Notes under the pieces: generated by a model
The model's database searches: none
What the model saw: only the letters and a program-made list of their open reading frames with translations
Told to the model about the DNA's origin: nothing
Position numbers and translations under genes: made by a program
Shown: positions 50,060-58,596 of the stretch, in pieces
Layout of the letters: each line of letters starts with the position of its first letter
Numbering within the stretch: the stretch's first letter is position 1
NCBI RefSeq assembly: GCF_023349125.1
Contig: NZ_JAKIKT010000001.1
Location: 992,001 to 1,056,000, forward strand
Direction: 5' to 3'
Length of the DNA: 64,000 nt
Source: Shewanella corallii
Lineage (GTDB): Bacteria; Pseudomonadota; Gammaproteobacteria; Enterobacterales; Shewanellaceae

Positions 50060-50785
50060 TCAGTTGGTAATGCCACCATCTATGGTGAGGGTTTGCCCGG
50101 TAATAAAGGCGGCGCCGTCAGACAGCAGGAACTCAATTGCCGGGGCGACATCGTCCACTGTGCCAAGCCGGCCCAAAGGTGTTCGATTAATAATTTGCGC
50201 GCGTTTACTGTCGCTCAGGGTGGATGACATCTCTGTGTCCAGATAACCCGGTGCCACTGAGTTGACTGTGATGCCGCGACGACCATTCTCTCTGGCCAAT
50301 GCCCGGCTGAGACCGTCCAGCCCGGCTTTTGAGGCTGAGTAAGCGGCAAGCCCTGTGTAGCCGCGACTACCGATGATGGAGCTGATGTTGATAATGCGAC
50401 CACCGCTGTTTTGTCTGAGCATCATTCTCAGCGCTTCTCTGGCCATATACAGAGCGCCATTGAGGTTTATCTGCAGCAGTTCGTCACTGTCGACATTGGG
50501 GAAGGTGGCCAGAACCCCCTCTTTGGCAATACCGGCATTATTGATAAGCCCCCACAATGGAGCCTGTGCCCACTGGCAGGCATCGCTAACAAATGTCTGG
50601 GTTTGCGTGGCATCTCCAACCTCACAGGGGAACCATTTGAAGTTGTCGTTGCTCATTTCCAGTTCATTCAGGGCATCGGAACGGCTGCGACTGCAACCGG
50701 CAACTTTATATCCGCTCGATAGCAGAGCCTTGGTGAGTCCCAGTCCAAGTCCACGACTGACGCCGGTAACGATAATGAATTTCAC
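50060..50785 (-). CDS. Short-chain dehydrogenase/reductase, FabG-like (1 of 3)
   Basis: 241 residues. The NAD(P) motif is TGVSRGLGLG, the catalytic Ser in NISSIIGSRG, and the YSASKAG Tyr-Lys pair (about residue 155) follows. The C-terminus GQTLTIDGG is FabG-like. A reductase acting on a 3-oxoacyl-ACP or a keto sugar is likely; the neighbouring ACP, ligase and KAS genes favour the acyl substrate. It overlaps the AMP-ligase gene by 4 bp and precedes the methyltransferase by 13 bp. Confidence 0.88.
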   Translation of the reverse strand: MKFIIVTGVSRGLGLGLTKALLSSGYKVAGCSRSRSDALNELEMSNDNFKWFPCEVGDATQTQTFVSDACQWAQAPLWGLINNAGIAKEGVLATFPNVDSDELLQINLNGALYMAREALRMMLRQNSGGRIINISSIIGSRGYTGLAAYSASKAGLDGLSRALARENGRRGITVNSVAPGYLDTEMSSTLSDSKRAQIINRTPLGRLGTVDDVAPAIEFLLSDGAAFITGQTLTIDGGITN

Positions 50786-51936
50786 GGGGTGCTCCTGATC
50801 TTCTTACCCGCCTGAGACAGTGTCAGATGGGGAGTAAATTGGATAATTCTGGGCCTGTGAGTCGGCGGTAACTGGGTGCAGAGTCGGTCGATTTCGCTTC
50901 GGGTGTCTGACTCATCTGTACCGGCAACCACTTCCAGGCAGACCAGGGCGCCGGTAATTGGATTTGCGCGGGTATAAACCCGACAATCCACCACGCCGGG
51001 CAAGGCCATAAACTCATGCTCCAGCGCTTCCAAATCAACCTTGGCTCCGGCGACATTGGCGATACTGTCCAAACGTCCCTTAAACAGGCAGCGTTCAGAC
51101 GACAGGCTGACCCTGTCTCCGGTAGCGAGCGTTTGCCCATCCCGCACCAGCATCAGCTCTTCATCTTTGACTTCCAACAGCCATGGCAGCCCGGGCTTTC
51201 CCAACCAGTCGGCAGGGAAACCGGCTTTGCCGTCGGCAACGGTGAATACCACGCCAGCTTCTGTTGCGGCATAGATATGTCTGATACTGGTATCGGGGAA
51301 GAGGTCACGGGCAAGTTCCAGCGTGTGCTGATCGCATATTTCACCGCCAAAGGTGAGGCGGGTAAGTTGCGGTTTGTCATCTTGCCAGCACAGAGACATG
51401 ACTCTGAATTGAGAAGGTGAAAGGCTGATGGCGTTAACCTTGTGAGTAAGGGCCAGTCTGGATTTCTGCTCCAGACTGGCACTGGTATCAGCTATCAGGG
51501 TGGCACCACTGCATACGGCTTGCAGTATCACCTGCAGGCCTGCAAAGCTCATCGGGTGGTAACAGAGCAGCCAACGGGAGTCTGGGCTCAGGGTTTTGGC
51601 GGGCAGCAGCTTATCCCATTGATGGAATACCAGCTTGGGAACGCCGGTTGTACCTGAGGTTTGCAGTCCTACACAGAATTTATCAGGCAGGACGTCGGGA
51701 ATGGGAGTTCTGTTGTCCCGCAGGAAAATCACCGGCTTATCAAGTTGGTGTCCCAAATGGATGGCATTGACCATAGCCTTAACCAGCAGGGGGGCTGATT
51801 CGTCATAGGAAAGGATAATCGCCTGTCTGGACGCTGCAGCTGATGTGTCCCCGGGCAGCTCAGATGTCAAAGCCGCGCTGCTCCAGCACTGCTGCTGTTC
51901 AATACAGCGGAAACCAGCCGGGATCCATGAAGTCAT
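50782..51936 (-). CDS. AMP-forming acyl-CoA/acyl-ACP ligase-like protein
   Basis: 384 residues from the ATG at 51936, shorter than usual ANL enzymes (about 450-550). The ATP motif is FCVGLQTSGTTGVPKLVFHQ, and IYAATEAGVVFTVADG and LATGDRVSLSSERCLFKGRL follow. The final catalytic-lysine region ends LSQAGKKIRSTP. It should activate a carboxylic acid as an adenylate and pass it to CoA or to one of the two carrier proteins. The ACP gene stops 1 bp before its start, so the two are probably coupled. Confidence 0.85.
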   Translation of the reverse strand: MTSWIPAGFRCIEQQQCWSSAALTSELPGDTSAAASRQAIILSYDESAPLLVKAMVNAIHLGHQLDKPVIFLRDNRTPIPDVLPDKFCVGLQTSGTTGVPKLVFHQWDKLLPAKTLSPDSRWLLCYHPMSFAGLQVILQAVCSGATLIADTSASLEQKSRLALTHKVNAISLSPSQFRVMSLCWQDDKPQLTRLTFGGEICDQHTLELARDLFPDTSIRHIYAATEAGVVFTVADGKAGFPADWLGKPGLPWLLEVKDEELMLVRDGQTLATGDRVSLSSERCLFKGRLDSIANVAGAKVDLEALEHEFMALPGVVDCRVYTRANPITGALVCLEVVAGTDESDTRSEIDRLCTQLPPTHRPRIIQFTPHLTLSQAGKKIRSTP

Positions 51937-51937
51937 A

Positions 51938-52177
51938 TCAGGCCGCCTGGTACAGGGCTGACAGCTCATTCAGGGTCTGAAAGCCTTTAAATCCGTCTCT
52001 GAAAGGGTCTTTTCCGGTTTCCAGTTCCAGGGTGACCAACAGGGTCGCCAGATCCAGAGAGTCCATCGGCAGGTCCTGCAGAAAACGTGTTTCTCCCACG
52101 ATATCAGGACAGGCTTCGCCTTTGGCGGCGATGATTTTTTCCAGTTCGGCAATAATCAGGGTTTTAATGTCAGACAT
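51938..52177 (-). CDS. Acyl carrier protein 1
   Basis: 79 residues from the ATG at 52177 (MSDIKTLIIAELEKIIAAKG). The phosphopantetheine serine is in LPMDSLDLATLL (about residue 38). A longer frame exists, but it runs into the GNAT gene. It is the carrier on which the AMP-ligase product could be loaded. Confidence 0.88.
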   Translation of the reverse strand: MSDIKTLIIAELEKIIAAKGEACPDIVGETRFLQDLPMDSLDLATLLVTLELETGKDPFRDGFKGFQTLNELSALYQAA

Positions 52178-52179
52178 AG

Positions 52180-52740
52180 TCACTTCCAGTCGTTGTATGC
52201 TGCCTTGATGTGTTCCAGCGAAAAGTGTTGCTTCTGGCTCTGCCAATCAGACTTAAGCTGCTCAAATACATGCACATCGTGAAACTCCCCGTTTTTGAGT
52301 ATGTGTTCTTTCAGGAGACCCACAAGCCGGGTTTTGTGCAGCATCTGTATTTTCAGCACCTTGGCATTGGCGTTCATCACATAGTTGACGATCTTATTGA
52401 GGTTCAGGCAGTGGAATACATAGTTGCAGATATAGGTGTGCAGCGTGACGCCATATTTGAGTCGGGCATCGCGCTCATAGATATAGCTGCCGGTAGAGCA
52501 ACGTTGGTTATGGAAATCTATGTCGGCAAAACACAAAAAGCCGATGGGCGTGTCATCGTCACAGATTAAATAACCGCGATAATCTTCACGCTGGCTGGCT
52601 GAAACAATCCAGTTACGCTGAGACTCAACGCTGGGGTTCACCAAATCGGTGAACATATTTTTGGTAATTTCCGGATGGGTGCGCCACTTAAGCAGTAACT
52701 CTGCGTCATCCGGCGTCATGCGCTTGAACTTCAGGCCCAT
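52180..52740 (-). CDS. pseH: GNAT N-acyltransferase, PseH-like
   Basis: 186 residues: LKFKRMTPDDAELLLKWRTH then PEITKNMFTDLVNPSVESQR, the start of PseH/WbkC-type acetyltransferases. Further on are FLCFADIDFHNQRCSTGSYI and the C-terminal LNKIVNYVMNANAKVLKI. PseH N-acylates the 4-amino group of the UDP-sugar made by PseC. Here it sits directly between the two carrier-protein genes, so its donor may be an acyl-ACP instead of acetyl-CoA; that is inference. Confidence 0.85.
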   Translation of the reverse strand: MGLKFKRMTPDDAELLLKWRTHPEITKNMFTDLVNPSVESQRNWIVSASQREDYRGYLICDDDTPIGFLCFADIDFHNQRCSTGSYIYERDARLKYGVTLHTYICNYVFHCLNLNKIVNYVMNANAKVLKIQMLHKTRLVGLLKEHILKNGEFHDVHVFEQLKSDWQSQKQHFSLEHIKAAYNDWK

Positions 52741-52749
52741 ATAACACTC

Positions 52750-53517
52750 TTAATTAGCAAGATAGGCACCTTCCACTGGCAGCGTGACCGCATTGATCCA
52801 TTTGGCGGCATCACTCAATAAAAACGCAATCGCATTGGCGACATCTTCCGGTTTGCCCAGTCCCATGGGGTGTTGGGCTTCGATATGGGCGAATTGCGCC
52901 TGGGTCATATCATCCCGGGTTCGCTGCGCCATCTCGGTTTCAACCATAGCCGGAGCAACGCAGTTAACCCGGATATTGTCCCTGAGCAGCTCCATGGCCA
53001 GGCCGCGGGTGGCCGACATTAAGCCTGCTTTGCTTGCGCCATAAACAATGTTTCCGGGCTGGCCAATCAGGCCTGCGATGGAGGACACCAACACGATAGA
53101 GCCCTGTTGGGCCTTGGGCCTGCGATATCTGAAGCCGCGGGAAATTGCCAATGCGCTGGCCAGGTTGGTACGCATGGTCTGGTCGAAGAATTCCGCATCA
53201 AAGCTGCGGATGCTTTTGGTGATCTGTACCCCGGCACAATGAACAAAACCGTCAAAGTGACCGTGCTCGGCAGCAAGCTGCTGAACCCAGGGGGCCAGCT
53301 CATCGGTTTGCGACATATCCATCAGGCTCATGCTGTGGTTGTCGCCAGCCAACATTGTCAGGGTTCGGTTTAGCTCAGCCTCATTACGGCCATGTATCAT
53401 TAATCGGGCGCCGAGGGAGGCGAGCAGCACACAGGTTGCCCGGCCTATCCCGGCAGATGCCCCGGTGACCAGTATGTGTTTACCGGTCAGGTCCAGCGGA
53501 TTGACTTCAGCTGTCAT
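52750..53517 (-). CDS. Short-chain dehydrogenase/reductase (2 of 3)
   Basis: 255 residues. NAD(P) motif VTGASAGIGRATC, catalytic Ser in VLVSSIAGLIGQPG, YGASKAG Tyr-Lys pair (about residue 165) and a FabG-like C-terminus (INAVTLPVEGAYLAN). It lies between the GNAT gene and the second acyl carrier gene. A 3-oxoacyl-ACP reductase or keto-sugar reductase role is likely. Confidence 0.88.
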   Translation of the reverse strand: MTAEVNPLDLTGKHILVTGASAGIGRATCVLLASLGARLMIHGRNEAELNRTLTMLAGDNHSMSLMDMSQTDELAPWVQQLAAEHGHFDGFVHCAGVQITKSIRSFDAEFFDQTMRTNLASALAISRGFRYRRPKAQQGSIVLVSSIAGLIGQPGNIVYGASKAGLMSATRGLAMELLRDNIRVNCVAPAMVETEMAQRTRDDMTQAQFAHIEAQHPMGLGKPEDVANAIAFLLSDAAKWINAVTLPVEGAYLAN

Positions 53518-53520
53518 AAA

Positions 53521-53760
53521 TTATGCAGCTTCTGACAGGTGCTCAGACACCAGGCCAATCAGATCGCCCACTTTGGTGATCTCTTCCAGCTTGCTGCCCT
53601 GAATAACCAGATCAAACTCTTCGTCAGCCATGGCAATGACACTCAAAAATGCCAGTGAATCCCATGATTCCAGATCTGCCAGTACCTGATCTTCAGTCAG
53701 GGTGTCAGCGTCCAGTTCCAGTATCTCTTCCAGTGCGTTCAGAAATTCTTGCTTGTTCAT
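53521..53760 (-). CDS. Acyl carrier protein 2
   Basis: 79 residues, MNKQEFLNALEEILELDADT then LTEDQVLADLESWDSLAFLS, with the phosphopantetheine serine in WDSLAFL (about residue 34). The WDSL form resembles carriers of peptide- and polyketide-type pathways more than the housekeeping ACP. It is 3 bp upstream of the SDR gene. Having two carriers suggests different loading partners. Confidence 0.88.
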   Translation of the reverse strand: MNKQEFLNALEEILELDADTLTEDQVLADLESWDSLAFLSVIAMADEEFDLVIQGSKLEEITKVGDLIGLVSEHLSEAA

Positions 53761-53842
53761 AATCTTTACTCCTTAAATGACCTCTACAAATCTATCGGTC
53801 TCTCCGATAAATAAGCTATCGGCCGTTTTTTACAATGCTGAA

Positions 53843-54577
53843 TCAGTGGGCCTGTTTCTGGATAACCGCCCGATTAAGTGAAGCGAGCTCAGGTTGGCTG
53901 TCCAGAAGCCTGCAGATTTGTTGATGGTCTGCATTTCGCCAATCATCCAGTTGGGAAACCAGTTGCCTGATCAGCGTCAAATCATCAGCCTCATCAACAC
54001 ATAAGCGATATTTGTGCCACTCTTCCTTTCCCTGATGGACGTTTTGCAGACGGTATCCACTGTCTGCCTGATATATCCCCAGGGTCACATGTTCTCTTTG
54101 TGGCTGAGCGCGGCATTGCTCGTGTATGGCCAACAGGGTTGCCATAGAGAACACCTCGGTATCGAAACCTCTGGGGTGAAAGCCCAAATCCAGATAGCTG
54201 TAGTCGGCGTTACCCTGCTGGTGGGCCTGTACCACGGCATCAATCAACTCAGGACAGATAAGTGGGCAGTCGCTGGTCAGACGGATAATCACATCGCCTG
54301 GTTCTGCCCCTGCAAATCGGGCGGAATCTACAAATCGCGACAGGACGTCCTGCTCTGAGCCGGAGACATATTGGTAGCCATTGGCCTGGCAGTGTTCGAC
54401 CAGCGGGGCATTCTCTGCACCATTGGCAATCGCCAGCAGGTGTTGGTCAACCAAAGCGGCACGACCAACACGGCTCATATGCATATCCAGCAGGCAGGAG
54501 TCGGCAACTGGCAGAAGTATCTTGCCCGGCAGTCGGGTTGACCCCATTCTTGCCTGAGTGATGCATATCACCTTCAT
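53843..54577 (-). CDS. pseF: SpsF-type cytidylyltransferase (probable CMP-nonulosonate synthetase)
   Basis: 244 residues. It starts VICITQARMGSTRLPGKILL, the SpsF (COG1861) nucleotidyltransferase signature, with ARFAGAEPGDVIIRLTSDCP near residue 90. It differs from the NeuA/PseF start IPARGGSKR. In the spsEFG order of Bacillus the same three activities occur as here (PseI-like, SpsF, PseG-like). It therefore most likely makes the CMP-activated nonulosonic acid. It overlaps pseI by 4 bp. Confidence 0.82.
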   Translation of the reverse strand: MKVICITQARMGSTRLPGKILLPVADSCLLDMHMSRVGRAALVDQHLLAIANGAENAPLVEHCQANGYQYVSGSEQDVLSRFVDSARFAGAEPGDVIIRLTSDCPLICPELIDAVVQAHQQGNADYSYLDLGFHPRGFDTEVFSMATLLAIHEQCRAQPQREHVTLGIYQADSGYRLQNVHQGKEEWHKYRLCVDEADDLTLIRQLVSQLDDWRNADHQQICRLLDSQPELASLNRAVIQKQAH

Positions 54578-55668
54578 GCCATCTCTCCGTCATCGATGCC
54601 GTTTTGCAGGTGCTCAGCTTTCAGCGGGCTGCCATAGGCAATATCCTGACTGGCGCACTGACCCAGCACCTGAGGCAAATAACGGGTGTGCAGACCAAAT
54701 GCCGGGCGAACCGAGCGCACATTGTCTTTGGTGAAGACTTCGCCCTGTTGAATGTCGCGGCACACATATAAAGAACGTCTGAAATCACGTCCGCCAGCTT
54801 CGCTGGGCTTAACGTCATAGTTAACCTGACCCAGAGCCGAACTGACCTGATTGCATTGAGTTACCAGAGTGGAAAACTCCTGAGGCTCCAGCGAGAAGGC
54901 ACTGTCTACCGCGCCGGCGCTGCGATCTTCCACAAAGTGTTTTTCGACTATACAGCCACCTAAAGCGATAGATGCGACGGCTGTGGCGGTGGAGAGAGTG
55001 TGGTCACTCAAGCCCACCACAGTGCCAAAGCTCTGCTGTAAATCCACCATGGTCATCAGGTTGGTATCTTCCACAGGCGTGGGATAACCGCTGACACAAT
55101 GCAGCAGCGCCAACTGGGTGCCGCCGCCATCGCGCACGGCCTGTACCGCCTCGGCAATTTCCGCTTTGGTGGCCAACCCTGTAGACATAATGATGGGCTT
55201 ACCCGTGGCAGCTATGTATTTGATCAGATTGATGTCATTGATTTCAAAGCTGGCAACCTTGTAGGCGGGGCAGCCAAGTGACTCAAGCAGGTCCACCGCA
55301 GTGGTATCAAACGGGGAGGAGAACAGGGTGATATTGTGCTCTCTGGCCCTGTCGAATAAGGCTTTGTGCCAGTCCCACGGCGTATGCGCTTCCTGGTACA
55401 GGTCATGCAATTTACGGCCTTTCCACAGCCCACCCTGAAGGACAAACTCAGGTGCGTCATGGTTCAGGGTGATGGTGTCTGCTGTGTAGGTTTGGATTTT
55501 TATCGCATCCACGCCCGTTGCCGCAGCACTGTCAATCAGTGCCAGAGCTTGCTCAAGTGAGCCCTGATGGTTCCCTGAAAGCTCGGCAATAATATAAGGC
55601 GCCTGGCCCGGACCAATGTGGCGACCGTCAATCTCAAGTTGTGGAGCAAAGGCTGTGGGTTCAGTCAT
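54574..55668 (-). CDS. pseI: Pseudaminic acid synthase
   Basis: 364 residues. PseI condenses the 6-deoxy amino sugar with phosphoenolpyruvate to make the nine-carbon acid. The NeuB-type barrel starts YIIAELSGNHQGSLEQALAL and includes DAIKIQTYTADTITL. The C-terminal antifreeze-like SAF domain is seen from about residue 295 (RRSLYVCRDIQQGEVFTKDN). It overlaps both the cytidylyltransferase and the Rieske oxygenase genes, so all three are translationally coupled. Confidence 0.95.
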   Translation of the reverse strand: MTEPTAFAPQLEIDGRHIGPGQAPYIIAELSGNHQGSLEQALALIDSAAATGVDAIKIQTYTADTITLNHDAPEFVLQGGLWKGRKLHDLYQEAHTPWDWHKALFDRAREHNITLFSSPFDTTAVDLLESLGCPAYKVASFEINDINLIKYIAATGKPIIMSTGLATKAEIAEAVQAVRDGGGTQLALLHCVSGYPTPVEDTNLMTMVDLQQSFGTVVGLSDHTLSTATAVASIALGGCIVEKHFVEDRSAGAVDSAFSLEPQEFSTLVTQCNQVSSALGQVNYDVKPSEAGGRDFRRSLYVCRDIQQGEVFTKDNVRSVRPAFGLHTRYLPQVLGQCASQDIAYGSPLKAEHLQNGIDDGEMA

Positions 55669-56788
55669 GGGCTTTATCCATATCCTGTCGCCAGGCCGCG
55701 TGGAACAGGGCTAATCTAGACTCGCACTGTCCAAGCACGCCTGGAGTGTCTGTATGTTGCATGTTCTTCTGGCAGGCTTCGGCCATCAGCCTGTCTTCTT
55801 CAAGAATGGTGTGATTGAAGTCGGTAAAGTTGGCGGTCACTGCCTTTTTAAACGCTTTCAGACCACGGGGAAGATCGGACTCCTGTCCCAGTGTTGCCGC
55901 GCCGCTTAACATCTTCAGGCGAAAATTAAGGTGGCAGCTGTCAGTGGTCACAGGGTCATAGGTTTGTACCGACATCAGAGAACCATTGGTAATACCCACC
56001 GCCAGGTTGGGGTAGATAAAAAAGTGATTATATTCAGTATATTCTGGGTGTTGAGTTAGCTTTAACTTACTTCTCACTCCTTGCCACCACTCTTTGGGAG
56101 CCTGCTGCAGTGGCGTGTGTCCTGAGTTATGTCGCTTGTCCTGATCCAACTCGAACTCGGCTCTGGCGAGTTTTGAAAAGGTATCGGGATGAGTGCCGGG
56201 TACGTGGTAAACCTCAAGGACAGTTTCTACTGCCAGTTTCCAGTTTGATTGCCACAAATACTGGCCCTGGTGGACGGGCTCGCAAAAGTAATGCGACAGG
56301 CTTTCGAGAATATTGAAATATTTTCCTAAAAAGTCCGGCAAACTTTCCCCTTCAGGGGAGAGGCGGACAAACACGAAGTCTCCCGCCTGTGCCAACGAGA
56401 AGCGCTTGAGAGACAGTGACTTTCTGTCTGCCTCATCGAGTTTGAAGTCTGTGTTGTTCTTGGGGACGCCGGTCAGCAGGCCATTTTTGCCATATTTCCA
56501 GCAATGATAGGGACAGCTGAGCGGTCGATTGCCAGACGCTGCAGTCTGCAGCCGTGCTTTACGATGGCTGCAGATATTCAGCAGTGCCTGCAGTTCGCCG
56601 TTAAAGTTCTGTACAACAACGGGAACATCGGCAATTTCCAGGGTAATGAAATCATTGTGGTTGGCTAATTGGGATGCAAACCCGACAAACAGCCAGTGCT
56701 TTTTGAAGATCAGCTCCTGTTCCTGCTGTTGAACGTCAGCATCAACATAAGTCGTGGGTAATAACGATGGAGTGGTTATGCCAGCCAT
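55661..56788 (-). CDS. Rieske non-heme iron oxygenase alpha subunit
   Basis: 375 residues. The Rieske cluster motif is CSHRKARLQ...CPYHCWKYG (Cys-X-His and Cys-X2-His, about residues 68-91). The mononuclear iron site is in LEVYHVPGTHPDTF (two His, about residue 215). Length and layout match the oxygenase component of ring-hydroxylating, choline or carnitine-type monooxygenases. No reductase gene is in the window. Being coupled to pseI by overlap, it may hydroxylate the sugar acid or its acyl group; the substrate is not deducible. Confidence 0.85.
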   Translation of the reverse strand: MAGITTPSLLPTTYVDADVQQQEQELIFKKHWLFVGFASQLANHNDFITLEIADVPVVVQNFNGELQALLNICSHRKARLQTAASGNRPLSCPYHCWKYGKNGLLTGVPKNNTDFKLDEADRKSLSLKRFSLAQAGDFVFVRLSPEGESLPDFLGKYFNILESLSHYFCEPVHQGQYLWQSNWKLAVETVLEVYHVPGTHPDTFSKLARAEFELDQDKRHNSGHTPLQQAPKEWWQGVRSKLKLTQHPEYTEYNHFFIYPNLAVGITNGSLMSVQTYDPVTTDSCHLNFRLKMLSGAATLGQESDLPRGLKAFKKAVTANFTDFNHTILEEDRLMAEACQKNMQHTDTPGVLGQCESRLALFHAAWRQDMDKAHD

Positions 56789-56812
56789 ATTCCGTTTCCT
56801 TGGCAGCAGGGG

Positions 56813-57847
56813 TTATAGCTTTTGTTTCAACGCCTCGAGTATGCGTGAACACCCCTGAACATCAATTAATTGGCGCGCAAAGCGGCTCATATCCTGTCGC
56901 AAGCAGGGTTTGTGCCACAAATCGCTCACCTGTTCCCTTATTTGTTCCATTATCAATTGGTCCCCGGCGGCATCCTGTTGGCCATAAGCCCTGACATCCA
57001 ATGCTCTGTACCAGGTGTTGAGTAAAGGTGATGACAGCGCCGGGGTTTGATTATCCACGCTGCACAGCGCCAGAGTCGGCACGCCCATGGCAGCGAGTTC
57101 TCCCAAAGTGCCTCCGGCCGCACTGATCGCCAGCGCCATGCCCGACATCACCTCAGCCACCCGGTCGCAATGTTCAAGTACCGTCAGCCGGGGATATTGT
57201 GCGGCAAGCGCCTTAAGTGCGGGCAGTTTTGCATGGTTAAGGCTGCCCAGTAATACTGTGATATCAGCATCCTGCAGCAGCTCACATATTGAGCTTGCCA
57301 GTGGTAGCGCCATTTGTTTGACATCGGCACCACCCAGGGTAATCAGCACGCCCTGGCGATCTTGGTATTCCACATCGGCAACTTTGCCGAACTCAGGTCG
57401 CAGCAAGGTGTAGCTGGGGCCTAGCAACAAACTCGCCTCGGCGGTGCGCGGACGATAATCTGCTTCACTCATATTGGGCGCCGGATTGACCACCAGGTCG
57501 ACCGGCAGTGGATGACTGTCTATGGCATCATCCAGCGCCAGCTTAACGCAGTTGAGTCGGACCAGTGTTTGCCACTCTGCGGGCGACAGAAAGTAGTCAT
57601 CAATAATGATGGCGTCCGCTTTCATTGCTTCCAGCTGCGCAATATTCAGCGGCTCTGACAGCTCGGTGAACCCGAATCCCATATTGGCTAAACGAGCCGC
57701 CATTGCCGGGTGGCAGTATTTTCCGCAAAAGCTGATGCGCCAATTGGTTTTGTCAGCCCAGGACACTATGGCCAGCATCCGCATCATATGGCCCGAGCCC
57801 AGCGTAGCTGAGCTGTTGCCGTAGCAAACCAGATGATGCTCAGGCAA
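56813..57847 (-). CDS. pseG: UDP-sugar hydrolase PseG
   Basis: 344 residues. PseG removes UDP from UDP-2,4-diacylamino-trideoxy-altropyranose before PseI acts. It starts LVCYGNSSATLGSGHMMRML with the GHMMR substrate motif, has IIIDDYFLSPAEW near residue 100 and LALDDAIDSHPLPVDLVVNP. The C-terminal nucleotide-binding half has ALAISAAGGTLGELAAMGVP. It overlaps the next SDR gene by 8 bp. Confidence 0.93.
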   Translation of the reverse strand: MPEHHLVCYGNSSATLGSGHMMRMLAIVSWADKTNWRISFCGKYCHPAMAARLANMGFGFTELSEPLNIAQLEAMKADAIIIDDYFLSPAEWQTLVRLNCVKLALDDAIDSHPLPVDLVVNPAPNMSEADYRPRTAEASLLLGPSYTLLRPEFGKVADVEYQDRQGVLITLGGADVKQMALPLASSICELLQDADITVLLGSLNHAKLPALKALAAQYPRLTVLEHCDRVAEVMSGMALAISAAGGTLGELAAMGVPTLALCSVDNQTPALSSPLLNTWYRALDVRAYGQQDAAGDQLIMEQIREQVSDLWHKPCLRQDMSRFARQLIDVQGCSRILEALKQKL

Positions 57848-58583
57848 TCAGGTATCCTCCGTCCACCGGCAGTGTGTGGCCTGAGATATGGCTGGCTGAG
57901 TCAGAGATCAGATAAGCCACTGCCTGAGCGACTCTTTGTGGCGGTACCAGCCCCAGCGGATGTTCGTCTTTCAATGCCTGCTGCTGCTCTGGATTCAGCA
58001 TGGCAAATTGCTGCTGAGCCTTCGCGCCATCTACCAGAGCCGGGGCGACACAATTGACCCGGATCTGCTTGTCTGCCAACTCCAGCGCACAGCTCTGGGT
58101 TATCGACATCAATGCCGCTTTGGAGGCAGCGTACAGGCTGCGGCCTTTGAGCCCTTTAAATCCGGCGACTGAGCCGATATGTACTATGGAAGCCGGAGGA
58201 GTGTGATGTTGTGGTTTGGAGAAAGCTGCTGTCAGCATCAGCGCTGCGGCGACATTGGTGTCAAAGTACTGGTGTATTTGCTTGCTTTTCATGCCCCGTA
58301 AAGGCGAATAGCCTTGATAGCTGGCACTGTGAACCAGGCCGCTCAGTTTGCCGTGTTCGCTGCAAAGGGATTTCATCCAGCCATTGATATCGTCCAGGGC
58401 GGTTAAGTCCATGGGGGCGACAATATGCTCGCCGGGTAGCTGAGCCTGGGTGGCCTGCAGTGCTTCTTCACGTCGGCCAACCAATATCAGTTGGTAACCG
58501 TCACCAGCCAACTGCTGACAAATCGCCAGGCCGATATCAGAGTCGGCACTGGCTCCCGTCACCATAATGAGCTTTGTTGTCAT
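57840..58583 (-). CDS. Short-chain dehydrogenase/reductase (3 of 3)
   Basis: 247 residues from the ATG at 58583, preceded by GGAG; the longer frame would overlap the KAS III gene. NAD(P) motif MVTGASADSDIGLAIC (slightly altered Gly pattern), IVHIGSVAGFKGLKG with the Ser, YAASKAA Tyr-Lys pair and GHTLPVDGGYLIA. It follows the KAS III gene by 13 bp and should be the reductase that immediately acts on its 3-oxoacyl product. Confidence 0.87.
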   Translation of the reverse strand: MTTKLIMVTGASADSDIGLAICQQLAGDGYQLILVGRREEALQATQAQLPGEHIVAPMDLTALDDINGWMKSLCSEHGKLSGLVHSASYQGYSPLRGMKSKQIHQYFDTNVAAALMLTAAFSKPQHHTPPASIVHIGSVAGFKGLKGRSLYAASKAALMSITQSCALELADKQIRVNCVAPALVDGAKAQQQFAMLNPEQQQALKDEHPLGLVPPQRVAQAVAYLISDSASHISGHTLPVDGGYLIA

Positions 58584-58596
58584 GCGTGCTCCTGAA

